Of a stretch of DNA of 64,000 nucleotides, positions 48,820 through 63,799 are shown one piece after another. Both the position numbers and the translations under genes were made by a program. The stretch comes from Larus michahellis (taxonomy: Eukaryota > Chordata > Aves > Charadriiformes > Laridae), in the NCBI RefSeq assembly GCF_964199755.1, contig NC_133897.1, forward strand, positions 169,272,678 through 169,336,677. The letters run 5' to 3'. The notes under the pieces were generated by a model. It saw only the letters and a list, made by a program, of their open reading frames with translations, ran no database searches and had not been told where the DNA came from. Every line of letters starts with the position of its first letter. Positions within the stretch are counted from its first letter, which is position 1.

Positions 48820-50545
48820 GGGGGGGGGGGGGGGGCAGGTGACAGGGGTGGGTGACGAGGAGGGTGACGAGGAGGGTGACGAGGTGGGGAAAGGGGTGGG
48901 TGACGGGGTGGGTGACGAGGAGGGTGACGGGGCGGGTGATAGGGGTAGGGAGGGGGGTGGGTGACGAGGAGGAGGGTGACAGGGGTGGGTGACGAGGAGG
49001 AGGGTGACAAGGAGGGTGACGGGGTGGGGAAAGGGGTGGGTGACAGGGGTGGGTGACGAGGAGGGTGACGGGGTGGGGAAAGGGGTGGGTGACGAGGAGG
49101 GTGATGGGGTGGGGAAAGGGGTGGGGAAAGGGGTGGGTGACGAGGAGGAGGGTGACGGGGTGGGTGATGGGGGTGGGTGACGAGGAGGAGGGTGACGAGG
49201 AGGGTGACGGGGCGGGTGATAGGGGTGGGGAAAGGGGTGGGTGACGGCGAGGGTGACAAGGAAGGTGACGACGGGGCGGGGAAAGGGGTGGGTGACGGGG
49301 CGGGGAAGGGGGTGGGAAAGGGGGTGGGTATTTGGGAGGGGAAAGGGGTGGGGAATGGGGGGGGGCGGGGGGTGGGTATTTGGGAGGGTAACGGGGCCGG
49401 TAACGGGGTGGGGAATGGGAGGGTAACAAGGAGGGGAACGGGGCAGGTAACGGGGCAGATAATGGGGTGGGGAACGGGGAGGGTAATGGGGTGGGTAACG
49501 GAGAGGGGAACGGGATGGGTAACGGGGCAGATAATGGGGTGGGAAATGGGGCAGGTAACGGGGCAGATAATGGGGCGGGTAACGGGGCAGGTAACGGGGT
49601 GGGGAATGGGAGGGTAACAAGGAGGGGAACGGGGCAAGTAATGGGGCAAGTGACGGGACAGCTAACGGGATGGGTAACGGGGCAGATAATGGGGAGGGTA
49701 ACGGGATGGGTAACGGGGCAAGTGACGGGACAGGTAATGGGGCAGATAATGGGGTGGGTAACGGGGCAGGTAACGGGGAGGGTAACGGGGTGGGGAATGG
49801 GAGGGTAACAAGGAGGGGAATGGGGCAAGTGACAGGACGGCTAACGGGATGGGTAACGGAGAGGGTAACGGGGCAGATAATGGGGAGGGTAACGGGATGG
49901 GTAACAGGGCAAGTGACGGGGCAGATAATGGGGTGGGAAATGGGGCAGGTAACGGGGCAGATAACGGGGTAGGTAACGGGGCAGATAACGGTGTGGGGAA
50001 TGGGAGGGTAACAAGGAGGGGAACGGGGCAAGTAACGGGGCAAGTGACGGGACGGCTAACGGGATGGGTAACGGAGAGGGTAACGGGGCAGATAATGGGG
50101 TGGGTAACGGGGCGGGTAACGGGGCAGATAATGGGGCGGGTAACAGGGCAGGTAATGGGGCAGGTAACGGGGCAGATAACAGGGCGGGGAATGGGAGGGT
50201 AACAAGGAGGGGAACGGGGCAAGTAACAGGGCAGGTAACGGGGCAAGTGACGGGATGGCTAACGGGATGGGTAACGGAGAGGGTAACGGGGCAGATAAGG
50301 GGGCAGATAATGGGGTGGGAAATGGGGCAGGTAACGGGGAGGATAACGGGATGGGTAACGAGGTAAATAACGGGACGGGTAACGGGGCGGGTAACGGGGC
50401 GGGTAACGGGGTGGGCACACGACGGGTGACGGGGTGGGTAACTGGGAGGGTACCGGGGCTGGTACTGGGGAGGGTAACGGGGCGGGTGCACAGGGGGGCA
50501 ACTGGGCAGGTAACGGGGGGAGTAACGGGGAGGGTAACGGCATAC
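48820..50545. repeat. Spacer minisatellite: GGGTGACGAGGAGG then GGGTAACGGGGCAG units
   Basis: Short tandem units: 'gggtgacgaggagggtgacg' to about 49.3 kb, then 'gggtaacggggcagataatg' to about 50.54 kb. It lies between the divergent start codons of the two GPT-like genes. No gene seen. Confidence 0.92.
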
Positions 50546-51560
50546 TGGGGGGCACTGGGTGGGCAATGGGGCTGGAAACGGGATACTGGGGGGCACTGGG
50601 CTGGAAATGGGATGCTGGGGGGCACTGGGTGGGATATGGGGCTGGAAATGGGATACTGGGGGGCACTGGGTGGGTAATGGGGCTGGAAATGGGGCTGGAA
50701 AAGGGATACTGGGGGGCACTGGGTGGGTAACGGGGCTGGAAATGGGGCTGGAAATGGGATACTGGGGGGCACTGGGTGGGTAATAGGGCTGGAAACAGGA
50801 TACTGGGGGGCACTGGGCGGGTAATGGGGCTGGAAATGGGGCTGGAAATGGGATACTGGGGGTCACTGGGCTGGAAATGGGGCTGGAAATGGGGCTGGAA
50901 ATGGGATGCTGGGGGGCACTGGATGGGTAATGGGGCTGGAAACGGGATACTGGGGGGCACTGGGCTGGAAATGGGGATGGAAATGGGGCTGGAAATGGGA
51001 TACTGGGGGGCACTGGGCTGGAAATGGGGCTGGAAACGGGATACTGGGGGGCACTGGGTGGGTAATGGGGCTGGAAATGGGGCTGGAAATGGGATACTGG
51101 GGGGCACTGGGTGGGTAATGGGGCTGGAAATGGGGCTGGAAACGGGATACTGGGGGGCACTGGGCTGGAAATGGGGATGGAAATGGGGCTGGAAATGGGA
51201 TACTGGGGGGCACTGGGCTGGAAATGGGGCTGGAAACGGGATACTGGGGGGCACTGGGTGGGTAATGGGGCTGGAAATGGGGCTGGAAATGGGATACTGG
51301 GGGGCACTGGGTGGGTAATGGGGCTGGAAATGGGGCTGGAAACGGGATACTGGGGGGCACTGGGTGGGTAATGGGGCTGGAAATGGGGCTGGAAATGGGA
51401 TACTGGGGGGCACTGGGGGGGAAATGGGGCTGGAAATGGGATACTGGGGGGCACTGGATGGGTAATGGGGCTGGAAATGGGGCTGGAAATGGGATACTGG
51501 GGGGCACTGGGGGGGAAATGGGGCTGGAAATGGGATACTGGGGAGCACTGGGTGGGTAAC
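50546..51560. repeat. Spacer minisatellite: 53-bp TACTGGGGGGCACTGG unit
   Basis: Very regular array of 'ggatactggggggcactggg' plus one or two 'taatggggctggaaatgggg' modules, making units of about 36-53 bp. It ends about 300 bp before the gene B start codon. Confidence 0.93.
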
Positions 51561-51858
51561 GGGGTGGGGGGTGACGCCCTGGCCATGGGGTGGCCACTAA
51601 TGGGGTGGGTGGCCCGACGTCACCCCCGGGCACCCCGTCACGCCACAGTGCCCCGTGTCACCCAGTGTCACCTCGTGTCACCCGTGTCACGTGGCAGGAG
51701 CCAGCCACGGGGTGGGGGGGGAGGGGGGGAGTGACGGATGGGTGGCCAGGACCCTGCCCGCCCCCCGGTGCCCCACGGCACGCCACGCGCCGCCGAGCCC
51801 CATAACCATTAACCCGGGTGCCCCCCGGCCACCGGAACCCGCGGCTCCGTCCCCGGCC

Positions 51859-54800
51859 ATGGCGGCGGGTGGCACCTCGGGGGGCACCCGTTGTCCCCCG
51901 GCTCTGGTGACACCCGGTAGCTGGCACCCGCCTCCATCCCCGCTGCAGTCCCTGCTGGAGCGGGCTACTGCCATCGAGGGGGAGCTGGCCCAGGTGAGAG
52001 CCCCACGGGTCCCCACGGCCACCCAGAGCCCCACGGGTCCCCACGGCCACCCAGAGCCACCAACAGGTCCCCATGGGCCCCCACAGCCATCCAAAGCCCT
52101 ACAGGTCCCCATGGCCACCTCCAGGTCCCCATGGCCACCTACGGCTCCAAAGCCCCACGGGTCCCCATGGCCACCCAGAGCCTCACAGGACCCCCAGATA
52201 CCCGTGGGTGGCCATGGCCACCCATCGTCCCAAAGCCCTGCAGGTCCCCATGGCCACCTCCAGGTCCCCATGGCCACCTATGGCTCCAAAGCCCCACGGG
52301 TCCCCATGGACACCCAGAGCCCCATGGGACCCACAGACACCCATGGCCACCCGTCTTCCCAACGCTCTGCAGGTCTCCATGGCCACCTCCAGGTCCCCAT
52401 GGCCACCTATGGCTCCAGTGCTCCAAAGGGTCCCCATGGCCACCCAGAGCCCCACAGGTCCCCATGACCACCCAGAGCCCCACGGGACCCACAGATACCC
52501 ATGGGGGCCCATGGCCACCTGTCATCCCAAAGCCCTACAGGTCCCCATGGCCACCCATGGCCCCAGAGCCCCACAGGTCCCCATGGTCACCCACAGACCC
52601 AGAAGCCCACAGGTCCCCATGGTCACACAGAACCCCACGGGTCCCCATGGCCACCCATGGCCCCAGAGCCCCACAGGTCCCCATGGTCACCCACAGACCC
52701 AGAACCCCACAGGTCCCCATGGCCCCCCACAGCCACCCACGGCCCCCTGGAGTCCCCACGGCCACCCAGATGCCATGTCCCCACAGCTCCCCGCAGCCCC
52801 ACAAGGGACGTGTCCTACCCTGGGGTGTCCCCCTCCATGGGGGTGCCCTGGGATGCTCCGGGATGCCCTCCCCTTGTCCCCTGGGATTTGGGGAGGGGGA
52901 TATGGCCGGGGGGGGGGGGTTGGAAGACGGACAGATGATGGTGGCTCCTTCTGTGTCACCTCCTGTCCCCAAGGGCCAGGAGAAACCCTTCACCGAGGTC
53001 ACCCGCTGCCACTCAGGGGACGCGGTTGCCGCCGGCCGCCAGCCTCCCGCCTTCCTCCGCCAGGTAACGGGGAGCCCCACAGCTGCCTGCACTTGGGGGG
53101 AGGGGGATCCTGCCCCACAACCGGCCCCCCCGGTTGTGGGGCAGGATCCCAACCATCCACCCAACCCAACCATCCACCCAACCCAACCACCCGACCAGAT
53201 GTGGGGCACGGCTGGATGCGTGACCCCCCCACCACCACCACCGTGGGGGCGGGCGGAGGAGGTGGGGGGACGGATCCTGACCCTGGGGGGGCCTCGGAGG
53301 TGTCGGGGCTGGGGTGGGAAGGGGGGGGACGACGACGACGACGACGGTGGGGGGCTGGATTCCCGCAGGTGGCTGCCGTCTGCGCCCACCCCGAGCTGCT
53401 GGGTGATGGCTCCATCCCGGCGGACGCCAAGAACCGCGCGGGCCGGGTCCTGCGGCGCCTTCAGGGGGGCAGCCCAGGTACGGCGGGGACGGGCACGCCA
53501 TGTTGTGGGGGGCGGGGGGGGGAAGGGGGGGGGGCAGAACGATGACAGCCCCCTGGATTTGGTGTTTCCGGCTCCGTTTTTTCCACCCCCTCCAAACCTC
53601 CCCCACCAGGAGCGTACAACCTGGAGTACGTCACCGACGCGGTGGCCGAGAAGGTGGCCCGTTACCTGGAGCGGAGGGACGGTGGCACCCCCGGCGACCC
53701 CCGCCGCGTCGTGCCCTGCGGCGGCACGGCGGCCGCCATGGTGGTGAGCGTGGGCAGGGGGAACGACCCTCCGCAGAGGGGGGACGCCGAGGACGCCCTC
53801 CCCGACCACAGCGTCTCTTCCCCGGCAGGACGTGCTGTCGCTGCTGGTGGACGCGGGGTCGGCGGTGGCCACGGGGGTGCTGGTGCCGGTGCCGGGCCCC
53901 CCGCTCCTCGGGGGGGCCACGGGGCTGGCGGGGGCCGTGGCCGTGCCGTACCCGCTGGACGAGGAGCGGGGCTGGGCCGTGGACGGCCGGGCGGTGCGGG
54001 AGGCGCTGCGGCGGGCGCGGGACACCTGCCACCCCAAGGTGCTCTGCGTCGTCAACCCCGGCGACCCCACGGGTGAGTCAGGGCAGGGATCCCCATCCCC
54101 ATCCCATCCCCATCCCCATCCCCATCCATCCCATCACCATCCCCTTTCCCATCCCCATTCCCATCATCTTCCATCCCCATCCCCATTCCCATCTCCACCC
54201 CCATCCCGATCCCATCCCATCCCATCCCATCCCCATCCCCATCATCTCCCATCCCCATCCCATCCCATCCCATCCCCTTTCCCATCCCATCTCCACGCCC
54301 ATCCCCATCCCATCCCCTTTCCCATCCCCATCCCTCCCCATCCCATCGCCATCCAATCCCCATCCCCATCATCTCCCATCCCCATCCCCACCCCATCTCC
54401 ATCCCATCCCCTTCCCCATCCCCATCATATCCCATCCCATCCCCATCCCATCCCATTCCCATCATCTCCCATCCCCATCCCCATCCATCCCCATCCCATC
54501 CCATCCCCATCATCTCCCATCCCATCCCCATCTACATCCCATCCCCATCCATCCCCATCCCATCCCATTCCCATCATCTCCCATCCCCATCCCATCTCCC
54601 CCCCATCCCCATCCATCCCATCCCCTTTCTCATCCCCATCCATCCCCATCCCATCCCCATCCAATCCCCATCCCCATCATCTCCCATCCCCATCCCATCC
54701 CTATCCCCATCCCATCTCCACCCCCATCCACATCATCTCCCATCTCCACCCCGATCCCCATCCATCCCATCCCCATCCCCATCCCCTTTCCCATCCCCAT

Positions 54801-57800
54801 CCCCATCATCTCCCATCCCCATCCCATCCCCATCCCATCCCCATCCCCATCATCTCCCATCCCATCTCCACCCCCATCCCCATCCCATCCCATCCCCATC
54901 CCCATCCCATCCCCATCCCATCCCATCCCATCCCATCCCCATCCCCATCCCATCCCATCCCCATCCCATCTCCATCCCATCCCCATCCCATCCCCATCCC
55001 CATCCCCATCCCCATCCCATCTCCACCCCCATCCCATCCCCTCCCCATCCCCTCCCCTCCCCGTGCCTCAGTTTCCCCACCCACCCGGGGGGACGACACA
55101 TCGGTGGGCTCCCCCCCGGCAGGGCACGTGCTGAGCCGGCAGAACATGGAGGACGTCGTGCGGCTGGTGGCCGAGGAAAACCTCCTGCTGCTGGCGGACG
55201 AGGTGGGTGATGGTGGGGGGCCGGGGGGAAGGGGGGCGGCCGTGCCCCCCCCACCCCGCTCCCGCTCAGCCCCGGGTGCCGCAGGTGCAGCAGGAACGAG
55301 CCTTCCTCCCCGGCCGCCCCTTCCTCTCCTTCAAGCGGGTGCTGTGGGAGATGGGGGCCCCGCTCAGCTCCGCCGTCCAGCTCGTCTCCTTCTACTCCCT
55401 CTCCAAGGGCGCCGGGGGGTGAGAACTGAGTCCCAAACCCCCCCCCAAAACACCCCAAAACCCCCTTCTCCAGCCCCCCCCCCCAGCTCCAACCCGCTGC
55501 TCCCCCAGGGGGGGGTTCCGAGCGGGTTTCTTCGAGCTGGTGAACATCGACCCGAGCGTCCTGAAGTGTTTCTACACCTGGGGGCTGTCGGTGTATCCCT
55601 CCATCCTGGGGCAGGTGATGCTGGAGTCGGCCATGGAGCCCCCCCTGCCCAGTGATCCCTCCTTCCCGGCCTTTGAGGAGGTGGGTGGTGCCGGGTCCCC
55701 TCCCCACAGCTGGATGTCACTGGGACACGTGGGTCTTGCTGGGGGCAGGGGGGGATGTCCCACGCTCTGGCTGATGGAGAGGTTGCGTAGCCCACCCCCA
55801 TCCCCATCTCAGTCCTCATCCCCATCATCTCCCATCTCAATCCCACCCCATTCCCCATCCCCATCCCATCTCCACCTCCATCCCCATCCCCATCCATCCC
55901 ATCCCCATCCCATCCCCATCCCATCCCCATCCCATTCCCATCCCATCATCTCCCATCCCATCCCATCTCCACCCCCATCCCCATCCCATCCCCATCCCAT
56001 CCCCATCCCCATCCCCATCCATCCCCATCCCATCCACATCATCTCCCATCGCATCCCCATCCCCATCCCCATCCCCATCCATCCCCATCCCATCCACATC
56101 ATCTCCCATCCCATCCCTATCATCTCCCATCCCCATCCCCATCCTATCCCCATCCCATCTCGACCTCCATCCCCATCCCCATCCATCCCATCCCCATGCC
56201 ATTCCCATCCCATCATCGCTCATCCCATCATCGCTCATCCCATCCCATCTCCACCCCCATCCCCATCCATCCCCATCCCATCTCCATCATCTCCCATCCC
56301 CATCCATCCCCATCCCATCCCCATTCCCATCATCTCCCATCCCCATCCATCCCATCCCATCCCCATCTCCACCCCAGTCCTCATCCCCATCATCTCTCAT
56401 CCCCATCCCCATCCATCCCCATCCCATCCCCATCCCATCCCATCCCATCCCATCCCCATCCCCATCCATCCCCATTCCCATCATCTCCCATCCCCACCCC
56501 TATCTCAATCCTCATCCCCATCATCTCCCATCTCAATCCCACCCCATTCCCCATCCCCATCCCCATCCCCACCCCAATCCTCATACGCATCATCTCCCAT
56601 CTCAATCCCACCCCATTCCCCACCCCATCCCATCCCAATCCCAATCCCATCCCACCCCAGCACAGGCAGGGGCTGCTCCGGGACCTGGCCCACAACGCCC
56701 GGCTGGTGCAGGAGGTGCTGGGCCGGGCCCCCGGCATCCACTGCCGGCCCGTGCAGGGGGGTGCCCGCGCCTTCCCCCGCATCCAGCTCCCGCCCCGCGC
56801 CCAGCGCCAGGCCCGGGTGAGCGCCCGGGGGAGGGGGAGGTGGGGAGGGGACACCCCCGGGGTGCGGGGCCGCGGGGAGCAGGGCGGGATGGGGACGGGA
56901 GCCATCCCGGGGACGTGGGACGGTGTGGGAGTGTGGGGAACCCTGCGGTGTGGGGCGTCCTGGGGACGTGGGACACCATCAGAGATGGGACACGGTGGGA
57001 GATGGGGCATCCTGGGGACATGGGACAAGCCAGAGCATGGGGCATGTTGGGGACAGGAGCCAACGCAGGGACGTGGGACACCTTGGGAGTGTGGGGCACC
57101 TTGGGGACTTGGGAGAAGCCAGAGCATGGGGAATGCTGGGGACAGGAGCCAACCCAGGGACGTGGGACACCCTGAGAGTGTGGGGAACCCTGTGGTGTGG
57201 GGCATCCTGGGGACATGGGACACCATCAGAGATGGGACACTGTGGGAGATGGAACAACCGTGGGAGATGGGAAACCTTGGAGTATGGGACATCCTGGGGA
57301 CATGGGACATCTTGGGGACTTGGGACAAGCCAGAGCATGGGGAATGTTGGGGACAGGAGCCATCCCAAGGATGTGGGACACCCTGAGAGTGTGTGGAGCC
57401 CTGCGGTGTGGGGCGTCCTGGGGACATGGGACACCATCAGAGATGGGACACCATGGAAATAAAGGGCATCTTGGGGATGTGGGACATCTTGGGGACCTGG
57501 GACAAGCCATAGCGTGGGGAATGTTGGGGACAGGAGCCATCACGGGGACATGGGACAACCTGGTAGTGTGTGGAACCCTGTGGTGTGGGGCGTCCTGGGC
57601 ACCTGGGACATCTTGGGAGATGGGACACGTTATGAGTACAGGGCATCCTGGGGACATGGGGCATCCTGGGGACATGGGACAGTGTAGGAGTGTGGGAAAC
57701 CCTGCGGTGTAGGGCGTCCTGGGATCCTGGGACGCCGTGGGAGATGGGACACCTTGGAGTATGGGGCATCTTGGGGACATGGGACATCTTGGGGGCAGGA

Positions 57801-60800
57801 GCCATCCTGGGGATATGGGGCACCCTGAGAGTGTGGGGAACCCTGTGGTGTGGGGCGTCCTGGGGACGTGGGACATCATGGGAGATGGGACACTGTGGGA
57901 GATGGAACAACCGTGGGAGATGGGAAACCTTGGAGTATGGGACATCCTGGGGACATGGGACATCGTGGGGACTTGGGACAAGACAGAGCATGGGGAACGT
58001 TGGGGACAGGAGCCATCCCGGGGATGTGGGACACCCTGAGAGTGTGTGGAGCCCTGCGGTGTGGGGCATCCTGGGGACATGGGACACCATCAGAGATGGG
58101 ACACCATGGAAATAAAGGGCATCTTGGGGATGTGGGACATCTTGGGGACCTGGGACAAGCCGTAGCGTGGGGAATGTTGGGGACATGAAGCATCCTGGGG
58201 ATGTGGGACGGTGTGGGAGCGTGGGGAACCCTGTGGTGTGGGGCATCCTGGGGACATGGGACACCATGGGAGTAAAGTGCGTTCTGGGGACATGGGGCAT
58301 CTTGAGGACATGGGGCCTTCCAGGGGCGGTGGACACCATGGGAATATGAAGCCCCCTGTGGTATGGGGTGTCCTGGGGACATGGGTCACCATGTCACGGG
58401 GCTTCCTCAGGACACAGGACACCCTGGGGACAGGGCGCCCCATGGCGCAGGGTGACCGTCCCGTCCCTTCTCCCCCAGATGTTGGGCCTGGAGCCCGACG
58501 TCTTCTTCTGCCAGAAGCTCCTGGAGGCGACGGGGATCGTGCTGGCCCCGGGGAGCGAGTTTGGGCAGCCGGAGGGCACCCACCACGTGGGGTACCCGGT
58601 GGAGGGGTTGGGGTGGGGGCGGGGGATGATGGGTGATGAGAGGTCCTGGGGTGGGTGGTTGGGGGGGGGGGTCGCATGGTGGGGAGCGCTTGGGATTGAT
58701 GGTTTGGGGCTGGGTGAAGTTTTGGGGGCTCATGGGGTGGCAGGGGGAGATGGTTTGTGTTGGGGCGATGGGAGATGCTGGGGGCTGGTGGGGTGGGGGG
58801 TGGAGGTCTGGGTGGGGCTGGGAGGTTGGGGATTGGTCGGGGCTGGGAGGTTGGGGTTGGAGGTCGGACAGTTGTGGGGCTGGTCGGAGCTGAGGTTGGG
58901 CTTGGGTTTCGGTGGCTGGTTGGAGCTGGGAGGTTGGGACTGGGAGATGGGGGGTGGTTGGCACTGGTTGGCACTGGTTGGCACTGGGTCAGGTGCCAGA
59001 GGCTGGTCGAGGGTTTGGGGTTGGGTCAAGGTGGGGGGTTGGTTGGGACTGGGAGGTTGGGGATGGGGTTTGGGGGCTGGTTCAGGCTGAGATGTGGGGT
59101 GCTGGGAGGTTGGGTGTTGGGGGGCTGCGGTTTGGGGGTGCTTTTTGGGGGCTGGGAGGGTGGATGGGGGTGTTGGGGGCCTTTTGGAACTGGGAGGTTG
59201 GGGTTTGGGTGGTGGGACGTTGGGTTTGGGGTTGGGGACTGGTCGGAGCTGGGAGGTTGGGCTGGGTGTTGGGAGGGTCATAAGGGTTGGGTGGTTGGAG
59301 CTGAGGGTTGGGACTGGGAGGTTGAGTTGGGTGTTGGGTCACCAGGGCTGGGCTGGGATCATCAGGTCATCGGGGTTGGGTGGTTGGAGCCGATGGTTGG
59401 GACTGGGAGGTTGGGTTGGGTGTTGGGGGGCTGAGGTTGGGGTTGGGTGTTGGGACCTTGGGGTTTGGGTTTGAGTGGTGGGACGTTGGGTTTGGGGTTG
59501 GGGACTGGTCAGAGCTGGGAGGTTGGGCTGGGTGTTGGGAGGGTCATAAGGGTTGGGTGGTGGGAGCTGATGGTTGGGACTGGGAGGTTGCGTTGGGTGT
59601 TGGGGGGCTGAGCTTGGAGTTGGATGTTGGGGTTTGGACATTGGGTTTGGGGTTGGGTGTTGGAACGTTGGGTGTTGGGGACTGGTTGGGACTGTGAAGT
59701 TGGGTTGGGTGTTGGGAGGGTCATCAGGGTTGGGTGGTTGGAGCTGATGGTTGGGACTGGGAGGTTGGGTTGGGTGTTGGTGGACTGAGGTTGGGGTTGG
59801 GTGTTGGGACATTGGGGTTGGGGTTTGGGTGGTGGGATGTTGGGTTTGGGGACTGGTCGGAGCTGGGAGGTTGGGGTTGGGTGTTGGAAGGGTCAACGGG
59901 GTTGGGTGGTTGGAGCTGAGGGTTGGGACTGGGAGGTTGGGGGGGGCTGAAGTTTGGGTTGGGACATTAGAGTTTGGGGTTGGGTGTTGGGGACTGGTTG
60001 GAGCTGGAGGTTGGAGCTGGAGGTTGGAGTTGGGTGTTGAGAGGGTCGTCAGGGTTGGGTGGTGGGAGCTGATGGTTTGGACTGGGAGGTTGGGTTGGGT
60101 GTTGGGGGGCTGAGGTGGGGGTGGAGTCATCAGGTCATCGGGGTTGGGTGGTTGGCGTTGATGGTTGGGACTGGAAGGTTGGGTTGGGTGCTCAGACGTT
60201 GGGGTTTGGCGTTGGGTGTTGGGGACTGGTTGGAGCTGGAGGTTGGAGTTGGGTGTTGGGTCATCAGGGTTGGGTGGTGGGAGCTGATGGTTGGGACTGG
60301 GAGGTTGGGTCAGGGTTGGGTGGTGGGGTTGGGACGTTGGGTTTGGGGGTGGGTGTTGGGACGTTGGGGTTTGGGGGTGGGGTCAGGACGTTGGGGTTGG
60401 GGACTGGTTGGAACTGGGAGGTTGGGTTTAGGTGTTGGGTCATCGGGGTTGGGTGCTGGGAGCCGGGAGGTTGGGTTGGGTGCTGGGGGGGGGGCTGAGG
60501 TTGGCGTTGGGTGTTGGGATGTTGGGGGCTGGGTGGAGCTGGGAGGTTGGGTGGTGGGTCATGGGGGGGGGTTGGGTGGTGGGAGCGGAGGGTTGGGTGC
60601 TGGGCGCTGCTGGGGGCAGCGGTTTGGGCCCTGGGTGAGGCCAAGTTATGGGTGCGCCCAGTTGACGTTGGCCAACAGCGACATCACGGCAGGTGGGGCT
60701 GGGGGACAGGAGGTGTTGTGGGGACCAGGAGGCGGTCAGGGGACAATGTGGTTGGGTGGAGTGGGGGGGCACCCACGTCCCCCCCCACCCCCCCCACCCA

Positions 60801-60892
60801 GGTTGTCCCTGCTGCTGCCGGCCGCCACGCTGGAGCGGGTGCTGCTCACCCTCACCCGCTTCCACGCCACCTTCCTGCGCGACTTCTCCTGA
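51859..60892 (+). CDS. GPT-like gene B, divergent alanine-aminotransferase paralogue, 482 aa
   Basis: Mirror-image partner of gene A. Exons: 51859-51993, 52974-53063, 53369-53477, 53610-53743, 53829-54072, 55123-55202, 55285-55418, 55509-55680, 56670-56816, 58479-58591, 60802-60892; 482 aa. Exon sizes 109, 134, 244, 80, 172, 147, 113 and 91 equal those of gene A. The lysine exon is one codon shorter (134 versus 137 nt). Seen: KPFTEV, AYNLEYVTDAVAEKVARYLE (as in the ALT 'AYSVSSG' region), [31 protein letters not shown] (about K305), [16 protein letters not shown] and LTRFHATFLRDFS. The same three active-site changes as in gene A occur, with Gly instead of Arg at the HFR position. The first exon lacks the NPRVRRVEYAVRG segment of normal ALT, so the start is only moderately certain. 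An ATTAAA lies at 60950. Confidence 0.82.
51994..52800. repeat. GGTCCCCATGGCCACC repeat in GPT-like B intron 1
   Basis: Tandem units of about 35 bp and multiples, 'aggtccccatggccaccca' with 'gagccccacgg', filling most of intron 1. Gene A has no such intron. Confidence 0.9.
53829..55418. repeat. Inverted-repeat tract 1, copy in gene B
   Basis: Covers exons 5-7 and the introns between them, and pairs in inverted orientation with 44447-46025. The 244-nt exon encodes the same protein except at its first residue, with only a few silent differences over the part compared by eye. The next two exons differ by very few residues. Confidence 0.85.
54078..55060. repeat. CCCATCCCCATCC repeat in GPT-like B intron 5
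   Basis: Short-period CCATCC array, the reverse complement of the array in the matching gene A intron (44.82-45.77 kb). Confidence 0.93.
55795..56665. repeat. CCCATCCCCATCATC repeat in GPT-like B intron 8
   Basis: Short-period array with 'catcatctcccatctcaatc' modules, matching gene A 43.19-44.16 kb in reverse complement. Confidence 0.92.
56880..58440. repeat. GGGACATGGGACATC repeat in GPT-like B intron 9
   Basis: Composite modules 'catcctggggacatgggaca', 'ggaaccctgtggtgtggggc' and 'gttggggacaggagccatcc'. Matches gene A 41.77-42.96 kb in reverse complement, with differing module number. Confidence 0.92.
58592..60620. repeat. GGTTGGGTGTTGGG repeat in GPT-like B intron 10
   Basis: G/T-rich tandem array of 'gggactgggaggttgggttg' and 'ggtgttggggggctgaggtt' modules. 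The matching intron of gene A (40.24-41.51 kb) has a quite different GGATGG repeat. Confidence 0.92.
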
Positions 60893-60949
60893 CGCGGGGG
60901 AAGCCACCCCGACCCCCTCTCTGTGTCCCCCTGGCCCCACCTCAACTCC

Positions 60950-60955
60950 ATTAAA
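60950..60955 (+). terminator. ATTAAA poly(A) signal of GPT-like B
   Basis: ATTAAA in 'caactccattaaagcccc', 58 bp after the stop codon. Confidence 0.75.
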
Positions 60956-60974
60956 GCCCCCCCAGATCACACCA

Positions 60975-61437
60975 AGTCACGAGTCGAGGGGGGGGACGGG
61001 ACGGTCTCAGCCCAACGGGTGGTGGGGTGGGAAGGAGCACCCATGGGTGCTCGGTTGTAGGTGATGGCTCAACCCAGATGGTCGCTACCCTTTTATTATG
61101 GGGTTTCTGGGGGGAGAGACAGCCCTGCCCGCTGCCCCCATGTCACACACACACCCCCCCCCCCAAAGGGGACATGGGGACAGTGCGGGGGGGGGGGCGG
61201 TGACCAACCCCAGGGACACTGGGTGCCCTCGTGTCCCCCTCCCCCAAAGAAGGCCACGAAGAGGTTGAAGGCACTTGTAGACCACCAAGACCACACGGGG
61301 CAAGGTCCCGGCCGGCGGCACCCGGGGCCCGGTGGGGAGTGTGGGGTGGTGGGTGCTGGTGGTGGAGTGGGGGGTGATGTGGGGGGCGCAGGGGGGGACA
61401 CGCTGGGGTTATGGGGCAGGGGGAGGGGACACCGGCG
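60975..61437. other. Tail-to-tail intergenic region between GPT-like B and GPT
   Basis: No gene seen. Most of it is probably 3' UTR of the minus-strand GPT gene; a minus-strand AATAAA (plus 'ttttattatgg', near 61090-61100) would suit its 3' end. Confidence 0.55.
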
Positions 61438-63775
<2,338 letters not shown>

Positions 63776-63799
63776 CTGGAACCACACGGCCCCATGGCA

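Noticed and set aside
48016-50043. 675-residue minus-strand frame of YPPRYLPR repeats in the spacer
   Set aside because: Low-complexity translation of the GGGTAACGGGGC minisatellite; frames open on both strands.
58587-58588. Alternative GT donor in GPT-like B right after HH (CAC CAC|GTGGGG)
   Set aside because: It would be phase 0 and would throw the last exon out of frame; the phase-2 donor at 58592 matches the phase in GPT-like A and in GPT.
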